DNA of 64,000 bases from Skeletonema tropicum (taxonomy: Eukaryota > Bacillariophyta > Thalassiosirophyceae > Thalassiosirales > Thalassiosiraceae), in the NCBI GenBank assembly GCA_037178625.1, contig CM074149.1, forward strand, positions 682,001-746,000, given 5' to 3'. Below, piece after piece: positions 46,801 through 57,603 of this stretch (the stretch's first letter is position 1; every line of letters starts with the position of its first letter). The position numbers were made by a program, and so were the translations under genes. The notes beneath the pieces were generated by a model, which was not told where the DNA came from, did not search any database, and worked only from the letters and a program-made list of their open reading frames with translations.

Positions 46801-47776
46801 TATCGTGAGGCAATGATTCCTCCATTTCCTCTTCATCTTCACTATCGCTTTCTTCATCTTCATAATCCTCCACTTCAAACGTGTACGATGGTAACATCAG
46901 AAAAGGAAAAACATTATTCATCACGATATCGTGAGGCAAAGCATGATGCAGTGTAGAGCCAGCCTCATTCACGACGCGCTGATGCTCTGCTTGGTAGTAA
47001 ATGATTTTGCGAAGAAGTGATCTGATCCAACTTTCTATCACATCGGCCTTTTCTCCCGCTTCATGACCATTGGTGCCATAAAACCCTCCAAACACATCAG
47101 GAAGAATCTGATGGATTGAATCAATTTCTTCATTCATATCATTTCTCCACTCCTCCAATAGTAAAGCATCGATAGTTTCATGCAGTTCTCCCCTAACCCT
47201 AACCAAATCTACATGCCTCAAATTTCCACATCCCATAAATATACCGTCACCATTAATCAAACCATCTTTCAATGGGATGGTGATTCGTTCTAGAGAGGTG
47301 CAGTTGAGGAATGCCCTCCCCTCAAATTGTTCCAGCTTGTTACCAAAATCAGCTTCTCTCAGGGCTGTACACTCACAGAATGCCTCATCCTCAACGATCT
47401 CAACGGATGGCAGGTTGATGCTCCTTAAAGATGTGCACATATTGAATGCATATTCTTTGATAATTTTCAGCTTGCCACATTCGACATCCGTCAGGGCTCT
47501 GCAGTAGTTGAATGCCCACTTCTCGACAATTTCAACCCCCGGCATGATTACTCGTCTCAAGGAACGGCATTTGGAGAATGCACGTTCTTCAATCTTTTCG
47601 ACACCCTCATGACAGATGACTTCGACGATATTAGGATGACTTCGGAATGCACTATGAAGGACGACGGTGACGTCTTCATGCACGATGACGATGATTTGAT
47701 TTCCATCACGAGGAATATCTTCGCCCTCCTCACCCCTGTAGATGTACCTTCTAATATTATTGCCCTCAGCCGCCAT
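46778..47776 (-). CDS. BspA-type leucine-rich repeat protein 1
   Basis: A 332-residue protein from the ATG at 47776. After a short N-terminal part (RRYIYRGEEGEDIP), six ~23-residue repeats follow the BspA/LRR_5 pattern (VEKIEERAFSKCRSLRRVIM, VEIVEKWAFNYCRALTDVEC and so on). A charged region and an acidic tail (EVEDYEDEESDSEDEEEMEE) come next. BspA-type LRRs mediate protein contacts and form large families in protists; the partner is unknown. The acidic tail is followed by a tandem second copy (46690-46800) put out of frame by a 10-bp insertion at a palindrome near 46799-46812, so the protein now ends early. Confidence 0.7.
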   Translation of the reverse strand: MAAEGNNIRRYIYRGEEGEDIPRDGNQIIVIVHEDVTVVLHSAFRSHPNIVEVICHEGVEKIEERAFSKCRSLRRVIMPGVEIVEKWAFNYCRALTDVECGKLKIIKEYAFNMCTSLRSINLPSVEIVEDEAFCECTALREADFGNKLEQFEGRAFLNCTSLERITIPLKDGLINGDGIFMGCGNLRHVDLVRVRGELHETIDALLLEEWRNDMNEEIDSIHQILPDVFGGFYGTNGHEAGEKADVIESWIRSLLRKIIYYQAEHQRVVNEAGSTLHHALPHDIVMNNVFPFLMLPSYTFEVEDYEDEESDSEDEEEMEESLPHDIIRYRDE

Positions 47777-48094
47777 GATGACAACACAACCGCAAGACGA
47801 TACGCAGTAATAAAACAACAATGGCGATTTATTCACGCCACAAGCAAGAGGATCCAGGCTGCGTTCAAGCGCGCAGCACGGCGCAGCAATCATTGTCCTC
47901 GTCGATGGGGTTTTAGTATTATTTGCACGCACGTAGGCACTTGGTAGGGTTATCTATGGGGAAAGAGTTAGGTGACTGAGGAATCGGTGTTGTGTTGATA
48001 CATAGCATACTTCTCCGGTCTGAAGTAAGTACATAGTATCTGTACAATTTAGTAATGAGTAGAAGGGTTCATCGCGGAAATTAGTGTTGCTTGC

Positions 48095-49593
48095 TAGAGT
48101 CGGCGCGCCTTTCGACGCATGCGTCGATGCATCGACGATCGGATAGAAAATCCAATATCGAACACAACAAGTGATATTATGGATTTTTATAGGTATTTTT
48201 CTCCCCAACACCCGTCCAAATCTTGTTGCGTCGCAGAAAATCTGGCATTACTACGCCAATATTGGCCAATAATATGCCGATGCTTTAAGCTGAAAGACTA
48301 ATAACTTTCTATTTATACTGTTTGGAATGCATATTCGATGTGTGGTGGTGGTGCTCCGTTCAATTGCCTCGATATTTGAGGTACTTACGCACGAACAGTA
48401 AAAAAACCTTGAAAAAGTGCATCTGACATGACGAATCCGAAGGCAAACCATAGCATTATCGATCCCATACACCCTCCACCAACACTAAGAAGACACTCCC
48501 AAACCCAATTTTTCACGCTGATTCCGATTATGTAAGCTGTAGCGTCTAATTCAAAGTGGATTTGATGATAATTGCAGGTGACGCACACACACATGAAAAT
48601 CTGCACATACCGGGCATGTCAAAAGATGCTCATGATTATGTAATTTAGACAACAGAATAGTAGTAGATCATTAATAACTCCATCTGCTAAGCTATGATAA
48701 TTGTGTAGCTTACTCGGATGTATTAAATACACGCAACATCTACGCAATCATGGAGTTTTATGTCGATCATTCGGCCTCTCATTCCATGAGATTTTGTACG
48801 AAAGGCACTGATAACAGTTGTAACATTGTCTCCAACCACAGCAAAAGGCGCACAATAGATGGCTGTTGATTTGATGAGGCGAAAGGTTCCCAATTGCACA
48901 TGGAGGAGACGTCATTATCATGCCACAACACTCGTGTAGGCGTCTTCGGATGGGCTTCTCATAACCCACAATCAGTAGTTGTGGAGGAAACCGAGGATTG
49001 CAGTAGTCACTGTGGTAAGATGGAGCAGTCCACCTCAACAATCTTGATTATCATATAGTAGACAAGACAACTATGATCCATGGTGTGGTTTCAACATGTT
49101 TTGTGTCAGATATATACCCACTATTGATGGAGATAAATTGTGGAAATCTTTCTAAATTGACTTCATAGATTTGGTAGGTTGGATAGGCGTTGCATGAGAC
49201 CCACACCCGGTTAATTAGCGCATATTCCGTCCATATATATAATATTGGTCGCCCCTACAACCTTACTTGCTGTTTCATGGACCGAAACGACGCCTTTATG
49301 CTACTGGCAACAGGTGCTCTGCGGCGGAGGGGATGAAAATCACCACCGCTATTGTGGCGGTCAAACGTCTCTTTGTGATGAATATGGCGAGCCACCGATA
49401 AAACCATTGAATTCAGCATCAAAAAATGGTCTAGAGAGTTTATTATTACTTCGGAATGTCGACATTTAGTTGTGTAATGAGGGTAGTAGGAGGGAGGCCG
49501 TCATGGTGCGGCTTTTTTTTTGTTTTTTGTCGAAAAGGGGGAAGTTGCGTCGTGCGTCGAATGGCGCCGGTGCGTCGAATGGCGCGCCGACTA
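48095..49593. mobile_element. 1.5 kb GC-ended TIR element, copy E1
   Basis: Ends share TAG(AG)TCGGCGCGCC and TTCGACGCA blocks in inverted orientation. GCTTG lies at both flanks (48089-48093 and 49594-49598). It is homologous along its length to E2 (58430-59925). The GGCGCGCC-rich tips and 5-bp duplications are similar in both copies. No transposase was recognised; the superfamily is not assigned. Confidence 0.7.
48385..48606 (-). pseudogene. Possible captured exon inside E1
   Basis: A minus-strand frame reading YHQIHFELDATAYIIGISVK and GCMGSIMLWFAFGFVMSDAL ends at a good splice donor (GCGTAAGT near 48387). In E2 the same region has a stop (TGG to TAG) and a damaged donor. A second conserved frame (48748-49041; E2 59058-59375) contains HECCGMIMTSPPC. 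The pattern looks like host gene pieces carried by a transposon, but the parent gene was not identified. Confidence 0.35.
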
Positions 49594-50214
49594 GCTTGGG
49601 TGATGACTTGGACTGTGGGCCGTCGTTTTCTCCATCGTGCGCTCGAGAATCACCTCACGCCAGACTTTTCTCTCTCTCTACTCTCTAGACGAAGGCTGGT
49701 CGGCTGGTAGAGCTCGATCGCAAGCTACCGAATTCTTCACTTCAGCGACACACCTGATTCTCTACCCTTGAAACGATTCGAATGTAACCAAGATTGAATC
49801 TTGAAGATATAGAGTATCTATTTTCGATCTTGCCGAGGGCCGATAATTTAATACAGTATGTATCCATCAAGTTCACAAAAACACTCAACACCAACACAAT
49901 GGTGATGCTTTTGGGCGTCGTTTCGTCAACAAAAACAGGTACGTCGACTAAAGCTATGATCTCTCTTTGCTGGTGGAAATAATACTTATACAACTATTCA
50001 AATTTATCTGCTTCTGCTTCTCCAATGATACATTTTTGGCTGCACAATTATATCATTATTTGCTTATGCAAGTTGCTTTGTTGTGTAGCAAAGAAGACAC
50101 TCTGTAAGAATATTATGCCGAGATACATTGAAGTTCTCTGCTCGAAGTTCTTTGAGTATATATATTATTACATATAATATTTATTGGTGTCTGCTGGAAG
50201 TGAAATCGTGGATC
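49594..50214. other. Intergenic, no gene seen
   Basis: Contains only short frames on both strands (49742-49993 and neighbours) without domains. Confidence 0.35.
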
Positions 50215-51076
50215 CAAACAACGATATCGTGAGACAAAGCATGATGCAGTGTAGAGCCAGCCTCATCCACGACGCGCTGGTGCTCTGCTTGGTAGTAAAT
50301 GATTTTGCGAAGAAGTGATCTGATCCACCTTCGTATCACCCAGGCCTTTTCTCCCGCTTTATTATATTCTTCTTCACCAGCATATGTATTGGGAAGAATC
50401 TGATTGATGGAATCAATTTCTTCATTCTATCATTTCTCCAGTCCTCCAATTGTAAAGCAGGAATAGTTTCATGCAGTCCTCCCCTAACCAAATCTACATG
50501 CCTCAAATTTTCACATCCCTTAAATACACTGTCATCATTAATCAAACCATCTTTCAATGGAATAGTGATTCGTTCTAGAGAGGTGCAGTTGAGGAATGTC
50601 TCATCATCAATTCTTCTCAGCTTGCTACCAAACTTCACATCTGTCAGGGCGGTACAAAGATTGAATACCTCCTTCTCAACGATCTCGGCGGATGGCAGGT
50701 TGATGTTCCTCGAAGATGTGCAGCCTCTGAATGCCCCTTGTTTAATCATTTCCAGCTTGCCACATTCCACATTTGTCAGGGCTTCACAGCAGTTGAATGC
50801 TTCCCACTCCCACTCGACAATTTTGACACCCCGCATGACTATCCGTCTCAAGGAAGTGCACATACTGAGTGACTCGTTTCCAATCTTTTCGACACCCTCA
50901 TGACAGATGAATTGAAGTATGTTTTGATCCCATATGAATGCATATCTCCGAATGACGGTGACTGATTTATGCACGTCGACGATGATCCTTACATGAGTTC
51001 CAACATCCGTAGGAATATCGCCCGCCTCACCCCTGTAAATTCTCCTAATAACGCCCTCATCCTGCATGACATCCAT
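50215..51076 (-). pseudogene. BspA-type leucine-rich repeat protein 2, frameshifted
   Basis: Paralogue of LRR1, starting at the ATG at 51076 (MDVMQDEGVIRRIYRGE). Six LRR_5 repeats are present (FICHEGVEKIGNESLSMCTS, NLPSAEIVEKEVFNLCTALT). A one-base loss near 50431 (AATGATAGAATGAAG against AATGATATGAATGAAG in LRR1 coding sense) shifts the frame after LEDWRND. The C-terminal homology continues in another frame to about 50215. The frame in use ends at 50336. Confidence 0.7.
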
Positions 51077-51504
51077 GGTGATGATACTGTTACAGCAGAT
51101 GATACGCAGCAATAAACCGAAGATAGCAGATGTATATTGACGCCACAGGCCAGAGGAAGAGGGTCCAGGCTGCGCTCAGCGCTCAGCGGCAATCTTCGTC
51201 GTTCGGCTTCGGCTTGGCCTTGGCTTGGCGGTGGGCGCTGTGGCTGTTCGTTTCGTTTGGGCTGTTTGTTCGTTTGGCTCCTCGTGCGCCCGCCTCTTCA
51301 TTCACTCTCAAAACTTCAACTCAGCTTCGCTTGCCATTTGTTCGTTTGGCTTCATTCATGATCTTGCCTCTCGCCTGCCAGCTTCGAGTCTGCTGCGCGT
51401 TTTTTATTTTTTGGTCAGGGCGAAAAAGGGGGCTCAAAGCAGCGAGCCCCAAGATATCCCCCAAGACAAGCAGGGATACAAGAGTGGCTTTGGGCTTGGC
51501 TACG
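51077..51504. other. Intergenic, low-complexity sequence
   Basis: Rich in TCGGCTTGGC-type repeats; the plus-strand frames at 51130-51515 follow this composition and have no domain. Confidence 0.35.
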
Positions 51505-51951
51505 AGCTAACATGATGAAACATGACAATGTCAACTGAAAAGAGTGAAGATGTAGCTCAGTATTCTAATGGTCATGATTCAGGAGATCATATTCAGCATA
51601 CTTTGGGCAGCAAGTCGATACAGGAGATATCGACAGAAGAGTGAACACGGGCGGTACGAACAATAGTGCAGTATGTAGAGGTTTGTAGAGATGAGTAGCA
51701 CATGAACGAAAGAGCCCTAAAAATGTGCTAGAAGAGAGAAGAGATAAGCAGTGTAGGCGCCTGCACGCCAGCTGAAAGAGAGGCGGTAGCCGCAGGAAGT
51801 CAGGCATCATCGATCAGTCGACAAAGCGGAGAAGATTGCCGTGTGAATCGTTTTGCTTCAATTTTAATCAAATGTATCATTTGCCTCCTAGAATTTGACG
51901 ACATAGTATACACATTAAAATTTTGGCCGTGCTTTTGGAGCTCGAAACGCA

Positions 51952-52197
51952 ATGTCAAAATATTGTACAACCATTGGAGGAACGGAAGTCTATCGAACTG
52001 ATGATCATGCCAATGCCGCGTGGAATAAATTAGAAACTGAAGGCAGGCGTAATCCAGCTTGCCCGACAGGAAGTGTCAGCAGGACCTCGTTGAGAGGAAG
52101 ACGTGCCAGAGCTGAAGAGATTGCTCGAATAGCTCAAGAGGAAGAGGAACGGAATGCGTGGAAAGTGATGGAAAGATTCAAGAAGAAGATGATTTGA
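51952..52197 (+). CDS. Small Arg/Glu-rich open frame in the 1.2 kb insertion
   Basis: An 81-residue frame with a true ATG. Its C-terminal half is a charged helix (RGRRARAEEIARIAQEEEER) and it ends KVMERFKKKMI. No family was recognised. It could be a small element-encoded protein or chance. Confidence 0.25.
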   Translation: MSKYCTTIGGTEVYRTDDHANAAWNKLETEGRRNPACPTGSVSRTSLRGRRARAEEIARIAQEEEERNAWKVMERFKKKMI

Positions 52198-52474
52198 TAC
52201 TGACGCAATTATTAGTTTTACTCTCACAGCTTCCGAGTAAGTCTTACTAACTGCGAAGATTGCAGCACAGACAGAATTACAGCGATTCGTTTTAGCACTG
52301 TCGTACAATTCATTATCAAATCATGAGAAAGAAGATTGATCGAATAAGGCAATCCTCCACGCACAGCTATGATCCTTGCTCCACGCATAGCTTTGGCCAG
52401 GCACAATGCGAAGAAAGGTTTTAGTAGCTTTTAACAGCTAGCAGCATTTAATGAGTATTGAGACAAATCTGCCG

Positions 52475-52514
52475 CCGACCCCATCGCCTGCATCTTGCAG
52501 GCATGGGGTCGGCT
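52475..52514. other. Strong stem-loop
   Basis: GCCGACCCCAT pairs with ATGGGGTCGGC (11 bp). After a one-base bulge, GCCTGCA pairs with TGCAGGC (7 bp) around a 3-nt TCT loop. This is far stronger than expected by chance. It lies in the inserted segment; whether it acts as RNA or DNA is unknown. Confidence 0.55.
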
Positions 52515-52894
52515 TTCGAAACTCAAAATCAGATACCTGTGACTTCCTAGGTTGCCACTCATTTCGCTGGCGTGCATGCGTCTATCTATCTGCTTTACCT
52601 CTTCTCGACACTATGTACTCTCTAAATAGCACCGGTGCACGGTGCACAATAGTTCTGAATGTTCATACTAATAATCGCCCTCCAAACTTACGCCGTGAAG
52701 TTTTGGGAGAGCCAAAGATTTTGTGACTTCCTCTAGGTTGATGCACCTATGTATCTGCTTGAACTTCTCTCTTTACTCGCACACGGTGCACCCTAGTTCC
52801 CAGATTTTCTTTTTCAGGCGCTCGCGGGTCCCTCCCCGCACGCACCGGTCTTTCGACGCCATCGCGTAATTCACAGGGGGGGTTAGGCGATTCG

Positions 52895-53736
52895 AACAAG
52901 TCGGAATGAGTAGTAGTAGACAAGCGGTATTCGAGTAGGCAGTTTGGAGTAGTACTGTACAATGGACGGGACAAAGTATTGGTAAGAGTGCTGATAAAGT
53001 ACGTCTGGCAGAGACTGAAGAAGTTTGACGCAGCTGAAACTGAGACGCATCAAAATGGGGATTCTTCATGGGATTGAGAAGGTTGGATTCAGCACATGAC
53101 ATGAGCAATGGAGGAAGGGTTGATGTCGAAGCAGCGAAACAAACGGCACAACGATGAGGAAAGCATTACATATCATCAGATATGCTCGTCAACAACACCA
53201 AGATACAGCAGATAGAGATGAAGAAATAGCCCTTGGGACGACGGACGGACAGCGGACGCAGGGACATCGGACGGACAAGAACGCGAAATGACTTTGACTC
53301 AGGCTCACGACTAAGCTTGGACAGTAATACATTGAATGCTCTTGACTATTGAGCAATAGTAATGAGGGGCAAATGATAGCCCTGTGATAGCTGGATCATC
53401 CCATGTCCCTACGTACTTGGGAGAATTATGTCCAAATGAGCAGTTTCCATAAGATCCAAAGTAGAGATAACTGATAAGACACACGATCAATAGCATCCTC
53501 TCTCTGAGATCTATACCCTGCAGTTACGCTGTCAGAAATTAGCATCAGTCTCCTTTTGACTCTCCCTTTATTTGTCTTTCGAGGTAGATGGTAAGTAGCA
53601 CATACAATACCTCTGTACATAGATACGTCTCGATCGATCTCAGACTAAAAAAGCAACTGCCATCGAACTCACGATCCTCCTCGCTGGCCATGTGGATGTG
53701 AATGTTGTCAAAAGACTTCACTTTGATCACTTCAGC
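52895..53736. other. RAPa3 upstream spacer, inverted counterpart of 6365-7032 and 9000-9180
   Basis: Shares many blocks with the left arm and lacks the Crypton-like insert, so it shows the spacer's undisturbed order. No gene was seen. Confidence 0.6.
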
Positions 53737-56622
53737 ATGTCCGGTCAATCATTAAATTACTACATGCGTCCTCAGGATCGCGACGGCAGCATCCATGTTG
53801 GTGGTCGAGGACGCAGCCAACATCGAGCTCCCTCTCCCTCTCGTGGGCGCAGTCGTGGTCGTTCATGTGACTTTCATGATGAGCGAAATAATCGTCATGA
53901 CAATCGAGGCATGAGACATGATGCAAGAAGTGATCAATATCATCATCGTTCTAGGAGTAGTGACTATGCGCCTCGTTCTTGGAGCCACCGCTCTCGCTCG
54001 TGCGATCCTCATTCTTCGCGACACACCTCTTTTTCTTCCAGTAATCAATCTTATCAGCAAAACTCATCTCACTCTCGCAAACGATCTCGCTCTCCTGGAC
54101 GTCGCCACCGCGATGCTAAACTCGATGATAGGTATGAGCAATCTAGCCGTCCAAGGAGCTTCGGTGATGGAAGACCTAAAGATGATAGAAGTTATGATTA
54201 TGAGCATGAGCGTTATACACTCGCACTCGCATCTACCAATGGAGCGGATATACATCGACCTCCAGTAAATGAATACCATCAAAAAGAAAACTCCGTAAAC
54301 TATGCTGATACATCTTATGACAGTCGTATGAATAACACGAACAATCATTACAGCTATTACAATCCGCAGTCTCGCTACCGCTATGAGCACTCAAAGGGCA
54401 CTTCTCGTGCGCATCGTCCACTCGCATATCGACAAAACTTCTCTTCCAATCCTGCATTGCACCAACGCAAATCAACTTATTTGTTCAATAATGATGATAC
54501 CATTCCTAAACTGATTCAGATCGCATACGACAATCTTGCCATTCTGAAGCCATCATCGACTGCTGCGTTCTGGAATAATGTGTCGAAACAAATGGGAACG
54601 AACAAGCAGACTAGCCCGTACTATGAGCAGATGGATTCCCACCTCAACCAAATATTCGAGCATACAATGAATACACTTAGTTTGCACCTACCAAAAGACT
54701 TGTCTCAAACGATCTACAGCATGGCTAAACTTGTTGATGTATTACGTAAGAATTATGGGAGAAGGAGTGGGCGTGAAGAAGATATTGTTGATATGCTGAG
54801 TAGTCGTTTGTTGAATAGTGACATGACACCGAAGAAGCAACTCTTTTTATCCCTTGCTAGTGCATCAAGAGACAAACTCGATTCCTTTGATGCGAGACAA
54901 TTGTCAAACATTGCTTACGCATACGCTCTTATCAAGTATGTTCCTAAGTTTGACGATGGAAGTGACCTGTTTGATCATCTCGCAACGCAAGCAGCACGCC
55001 GTCGCGCTGACTTCATCCCACAAGGCATATCCAATATTGTGTGGGCCTATGCGACATTAGGCAAGCCACATTCTCAACTATTTGAAGCCATGGGAGATCA
55101 AGTAGTTGCACACGAGCATTTGGGAGAGTTCAACCCACAAAATCTTTCCAATACAATGTGGGCCTTCGCAAAAGCTGGTATTTATCATCCGAATTTATTT
55201 GAGAAGGTGGCAAATCATGCTGTACGACTAGATGTCTTGTATGGATTCAAGCCACAGGAACTTACCAATACAGTGTGGGCATTCGCTACTGCCAGTATTC
55301 CACATCGAAGACTGTTCGAGACAGTGGCCAATTGCATAGTTCAATCTGACATCTTGAATCGATTTAGCCCGCAAGCAATTTCCAATACAGTGTGGGCATA
55401 CGCTACTGCAGGAATCAATCATCCAAGGCTGTTCGAGAGGGTGGCCAATCACATTGTTCAATCTGACATCTTCAAAAGATTCAAGCCTCAACATCTTTCC
55501 AACACAGTTTGGGCATATGCTTCTGCAGGTATCAATCATCCAAATCTGTTCGAGGCGGTGGGTAATCACATCGTTCAATCTGGTAGCTTGAATCGATTTG
55601 AATTTGACCCACAAGCACTTGCCAATACAGTGTGGGCATATGCTACTGCAGAAATCAATCTTCCCAAACTGTTCAAGGAGATGGCCAATCACATTGTTGA
55701 ATCTCGCAGCTTAGATCGATTCAAGACACAAGCTCTTTCCAATATTGTTTGGGCATATTCTACCGCAGGGATCAATCATCCAAAACTATTCAAGTCGGTG
55801 GCCAATCACATTGTTCAATCAAACATACTCGATCGATTCATGCCTCAAAATCTTTCAAACACAGTGTGGGCATACGCTACTTCTCAAGTTTCTCATCCCA
55901 ATCTGTTCGAGGAAGTCGCCAAGACTGCTGTCCAACGTAAGGGCTGTTTTAACTCGCAAGATGTTGCCAATCTACTTTGGTCATACGCTACTATGGGCAT
56001 CATCGATAAGCAGCTGTTCTCATCATTTGAGTCAACTGCGGCGGAATTGGTTGATTCCTGCAACAATCAAAATATTGTTAACATTGCGTGGGCGTATGCA
56101 GTAGCCGATTTTGATGCACCGACACTCTTCAATGATCATTTCATCAATGAGTGCGTTGAAAAGGAGGATGGATTTAAAGCGATAGAATTCCCACAGCTCC
56201 ACCAATGGCATTTGTGGCAAACGAAGGAGAAGTCTAACACTGGGCTACCAATACACTTTCAAGAGAGATGCTACAACGCCTTCGTTTCTCAAGACACACA
56301 TGTCTCAGATCTGCAGCAGAATGTGGTGTCACAACTAGTCTCAATTGGTCTCGAACCAAAAGAAGAGGTGCTAATGGATAGCGGATATCGCATAGATGCA
56401 GTCGTAGAAGTGAATGGAAAGAAAGTTGGTATGGAAGTAGACGGCCCGTATCATTTTATTGGCCGAAGTAGGTCTCCACGTGCCAGAACAATTCTGAAGA
56501 GGAGGCAAGTTCCATCGATTGACGGTATAGAGATAGTATCCGTACCATATTGGGAGTGGGACAAACTTGGCAAAGATGAATTGATAGAACAGGAGTTTCT
56601 TCGTCATCTGCTGGGCTTGTAA
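53737..56622 (+). CDS. RAPa3: OPR-like repeat protein with C-terminal RAP domain
   Basis: A 961-residue open frame from the ATG of MSGQSLNYYMRPQDRDGS. Layout: Arg/Ser/His-rich tail (SPSRGRSRGRS, RKRSRSPGRRH), a helical region, then about eleven 39-residue repeats, one more than RAPa1. The RAP domain (GMEVDGPYHFIGRS, VPYWEWDKLG) ends LLGL. One repeat carries a small insertion (RFEFDPQ). It probably binds a defined RNA through the repeat array; the extra unit would lengthen the recognised site. The organelle, if any, cannot be read from the tail. It closes the right inverted arm. Together with RAPa1 it is the only open RAP gene in the window. Confidence 0.85.
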   Translation: MSGQSLNYYMRPQDRDGSIHVGGRGRSQHRAPSPSRGRSRGRSCDFHDERNNRHDNRGMRHDARSDQYHHRSRSSDYAPRSWSHRSRSCDPHSSRHTSFSSSNQSYQQNSSHSRKRSRSPGRRHRDAKLDDRYEQSSRPRSFGDGRPKDDRSYDYEHERYTLALASTNGADIHRPPVNEYHQKENSVNYADTSYDSRMNNTNNHYSYYNPQSRYRYEHSKGTSRAHRPLAYRQNFSSNPALHQRKSTYLFNNDDTIPKLIQIAYDNLAILKPSSTAAFWNNVSKQMGTNKQTSPYYEQMDSHLNQIFEHTMNTLSLHLPKDLSQTIYSMAKLVDVLRKNYGRRSGREEDIVDMLSSRLLNSDMTPKKQLFLSLASASRDKLDSFDARQLSNIAYAYALIKYVPKFDDGSDLFDHLATQAARRRADFIPQGISNIVWAYATLGKPHSQLFEAMGDQVVAHEHLGEFNPQNLSNTMWAFAKAGIYHPNLFEKVANHAVRLDVLYGFKPQELTNTVWAFATASIPHRRLFETVANCIVQSDILNRFSPQAISNTVWAYATAGINHPRLFERVANHIVQSDIFKRFKPQHLSNTVWAYASAGINHPNLFEAVGNHIVQSGSLNRFEFDPQALANTVWAYATAEINLPKLFKEMANHIVESRSLDRFKTQALSNIVWAYSTAGINHPKLFKSVANHIVQSNILDRFMPQNLSNTVWAYATSQVSHPNLFEEVAKTAVQRKGCFNSQDVANLLWSYATMGIIDKQLFSSFESTAAELVDSCNNQNIVNIAWAYAVADFDAPTLFNDHFINECVEKEDGFKAIEFPQLHQWHLWQTKEKSNTGLPIHFQERCYNAFVSQDTHVSDLQQNVVSQLVSIGLEPKEEVLMDSGYRIDAVVEVNGKKVGMEVDGPYHFIGRSRSPRARTILKRRQVPSIDGIEIVSVPYWEWDKLGKDELIEQEFLRHLLGL

Positions 56623-56860
56623 AGTCGGTCGTTGTCTCCAGTTGTATCTTCATCTTCACTTCGTCGGCTGTCGGTGGTCACAATTCATCAAATTTGAAGA
56701 TGCAGAGCTGTAGTGAATAAGCATTAAGTATGATATGTTCATCTTACTGGTCATAAAATTAAGAGCTGAAAAGATCAAAATAAGCTTTTCCTTCATTCCA
56801 TACACCCCTCCAAAGTGACGAACTTTCAAACATAGATCCATCATATCAATTCATCATTCA

Positions 56861-57603
56861 TCAATCAAACACTCCATAACGATCCATCTGCTTACTCACA
56901 GCCTCATACATCATAAACGTAATAGCCTGACCGGGCATAATCCTCATTAATCTCGGTGTAATCCCCTTCCACAAGGCAAGCGTCCCCTCCTCCCTTACAA
57001 TAACCACACACGATTGCATCAAACTTTGATACTTTGGTTCAGTCCCCGGACGAATCACCTGCTTTTGCATCCGTGTCTTGACCACATCCAATGGATTATT
57101 CACCAATGGTCCCATTCCACCACTAAGTCCACCCAACAATAAACTCTGCCAATGATCCAATGTAATCTCACCACCACTTGGCAAAGTCCCATTGGCAACA
57201 GCATGTTCTCTCTTCCAAGCCAACACCCGTTTCTTACTCCAATTATACGCTGAAAAGTTCACCGCTTGATTACACCCCTGTCGTAACATAGTCGGCACCA
57301 CACCCTTGTATAACGCACCCAATCCATCCTCCTTGACTACCAATGCAGCAGTTTGGACGACATTTTTATACTTCATACGTGTCATTTGGGTTGCATCCAT
57401 GAGTGAGTGATATTGGGATTGCATACGGATCTTGCATACCTCGGCTGGTGTGACGACGAGGATTGCTTCGGTGAGTCCGGAGAGGAGACCGGCGAAGAAG
57501 GTTACTTGGGGTGGTATGGTTGTTGTTATTGACGTGGATGATGCACCTCCTCCAGCTCCAGATGTAGTTTGAAACGTATTGTTCCAACCACCCAAAACAT
57601 CAC
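56861..57603 (-). pseudogene. Succinate/fumarate-type mitochondrial carrier lacking its first third
   Basis: The frame contains carrier repeats 2 and 3 with signatures TPAEVCKIRMQ and NPLDVVKTRMQ. It also has MLRQGCNQAVNFSAYNWSKK and LMRIMPGQAITFMMYE, which resemble fungal Sfc1/Acr1 and related di/tricarboxylate carriers of the inner mitochondrial membrane. Repeat 1 and any start codon are missing: the open frame begins without an ATG, and an in-frame stop lies just upstream. At ~57600 the sequence changes to LRR debris. A missing upstream exon is possible because an AG follows a pyrimidine-containing tract at 57603. The adjoining unrelated gene makes truncation more likely. Confidence 0.7.

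Larger units (their letters stand above)
51705..52894. mobile_element. 1.2 kb insertion in the right-arm spacer
   Basis: The left arm reads straight through the corresponding point near 9183, so these ~1190 bp are extra in the right arm. GAAC lies at both edges (CATGAAC on the left, TTCGAAC on the right), a possible short duplication. The ends are only weakly inverted (CGAA...CCTAA). It contains an 81-codon frame and a strong hairpin, listed separately. Confidence 0.5.
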
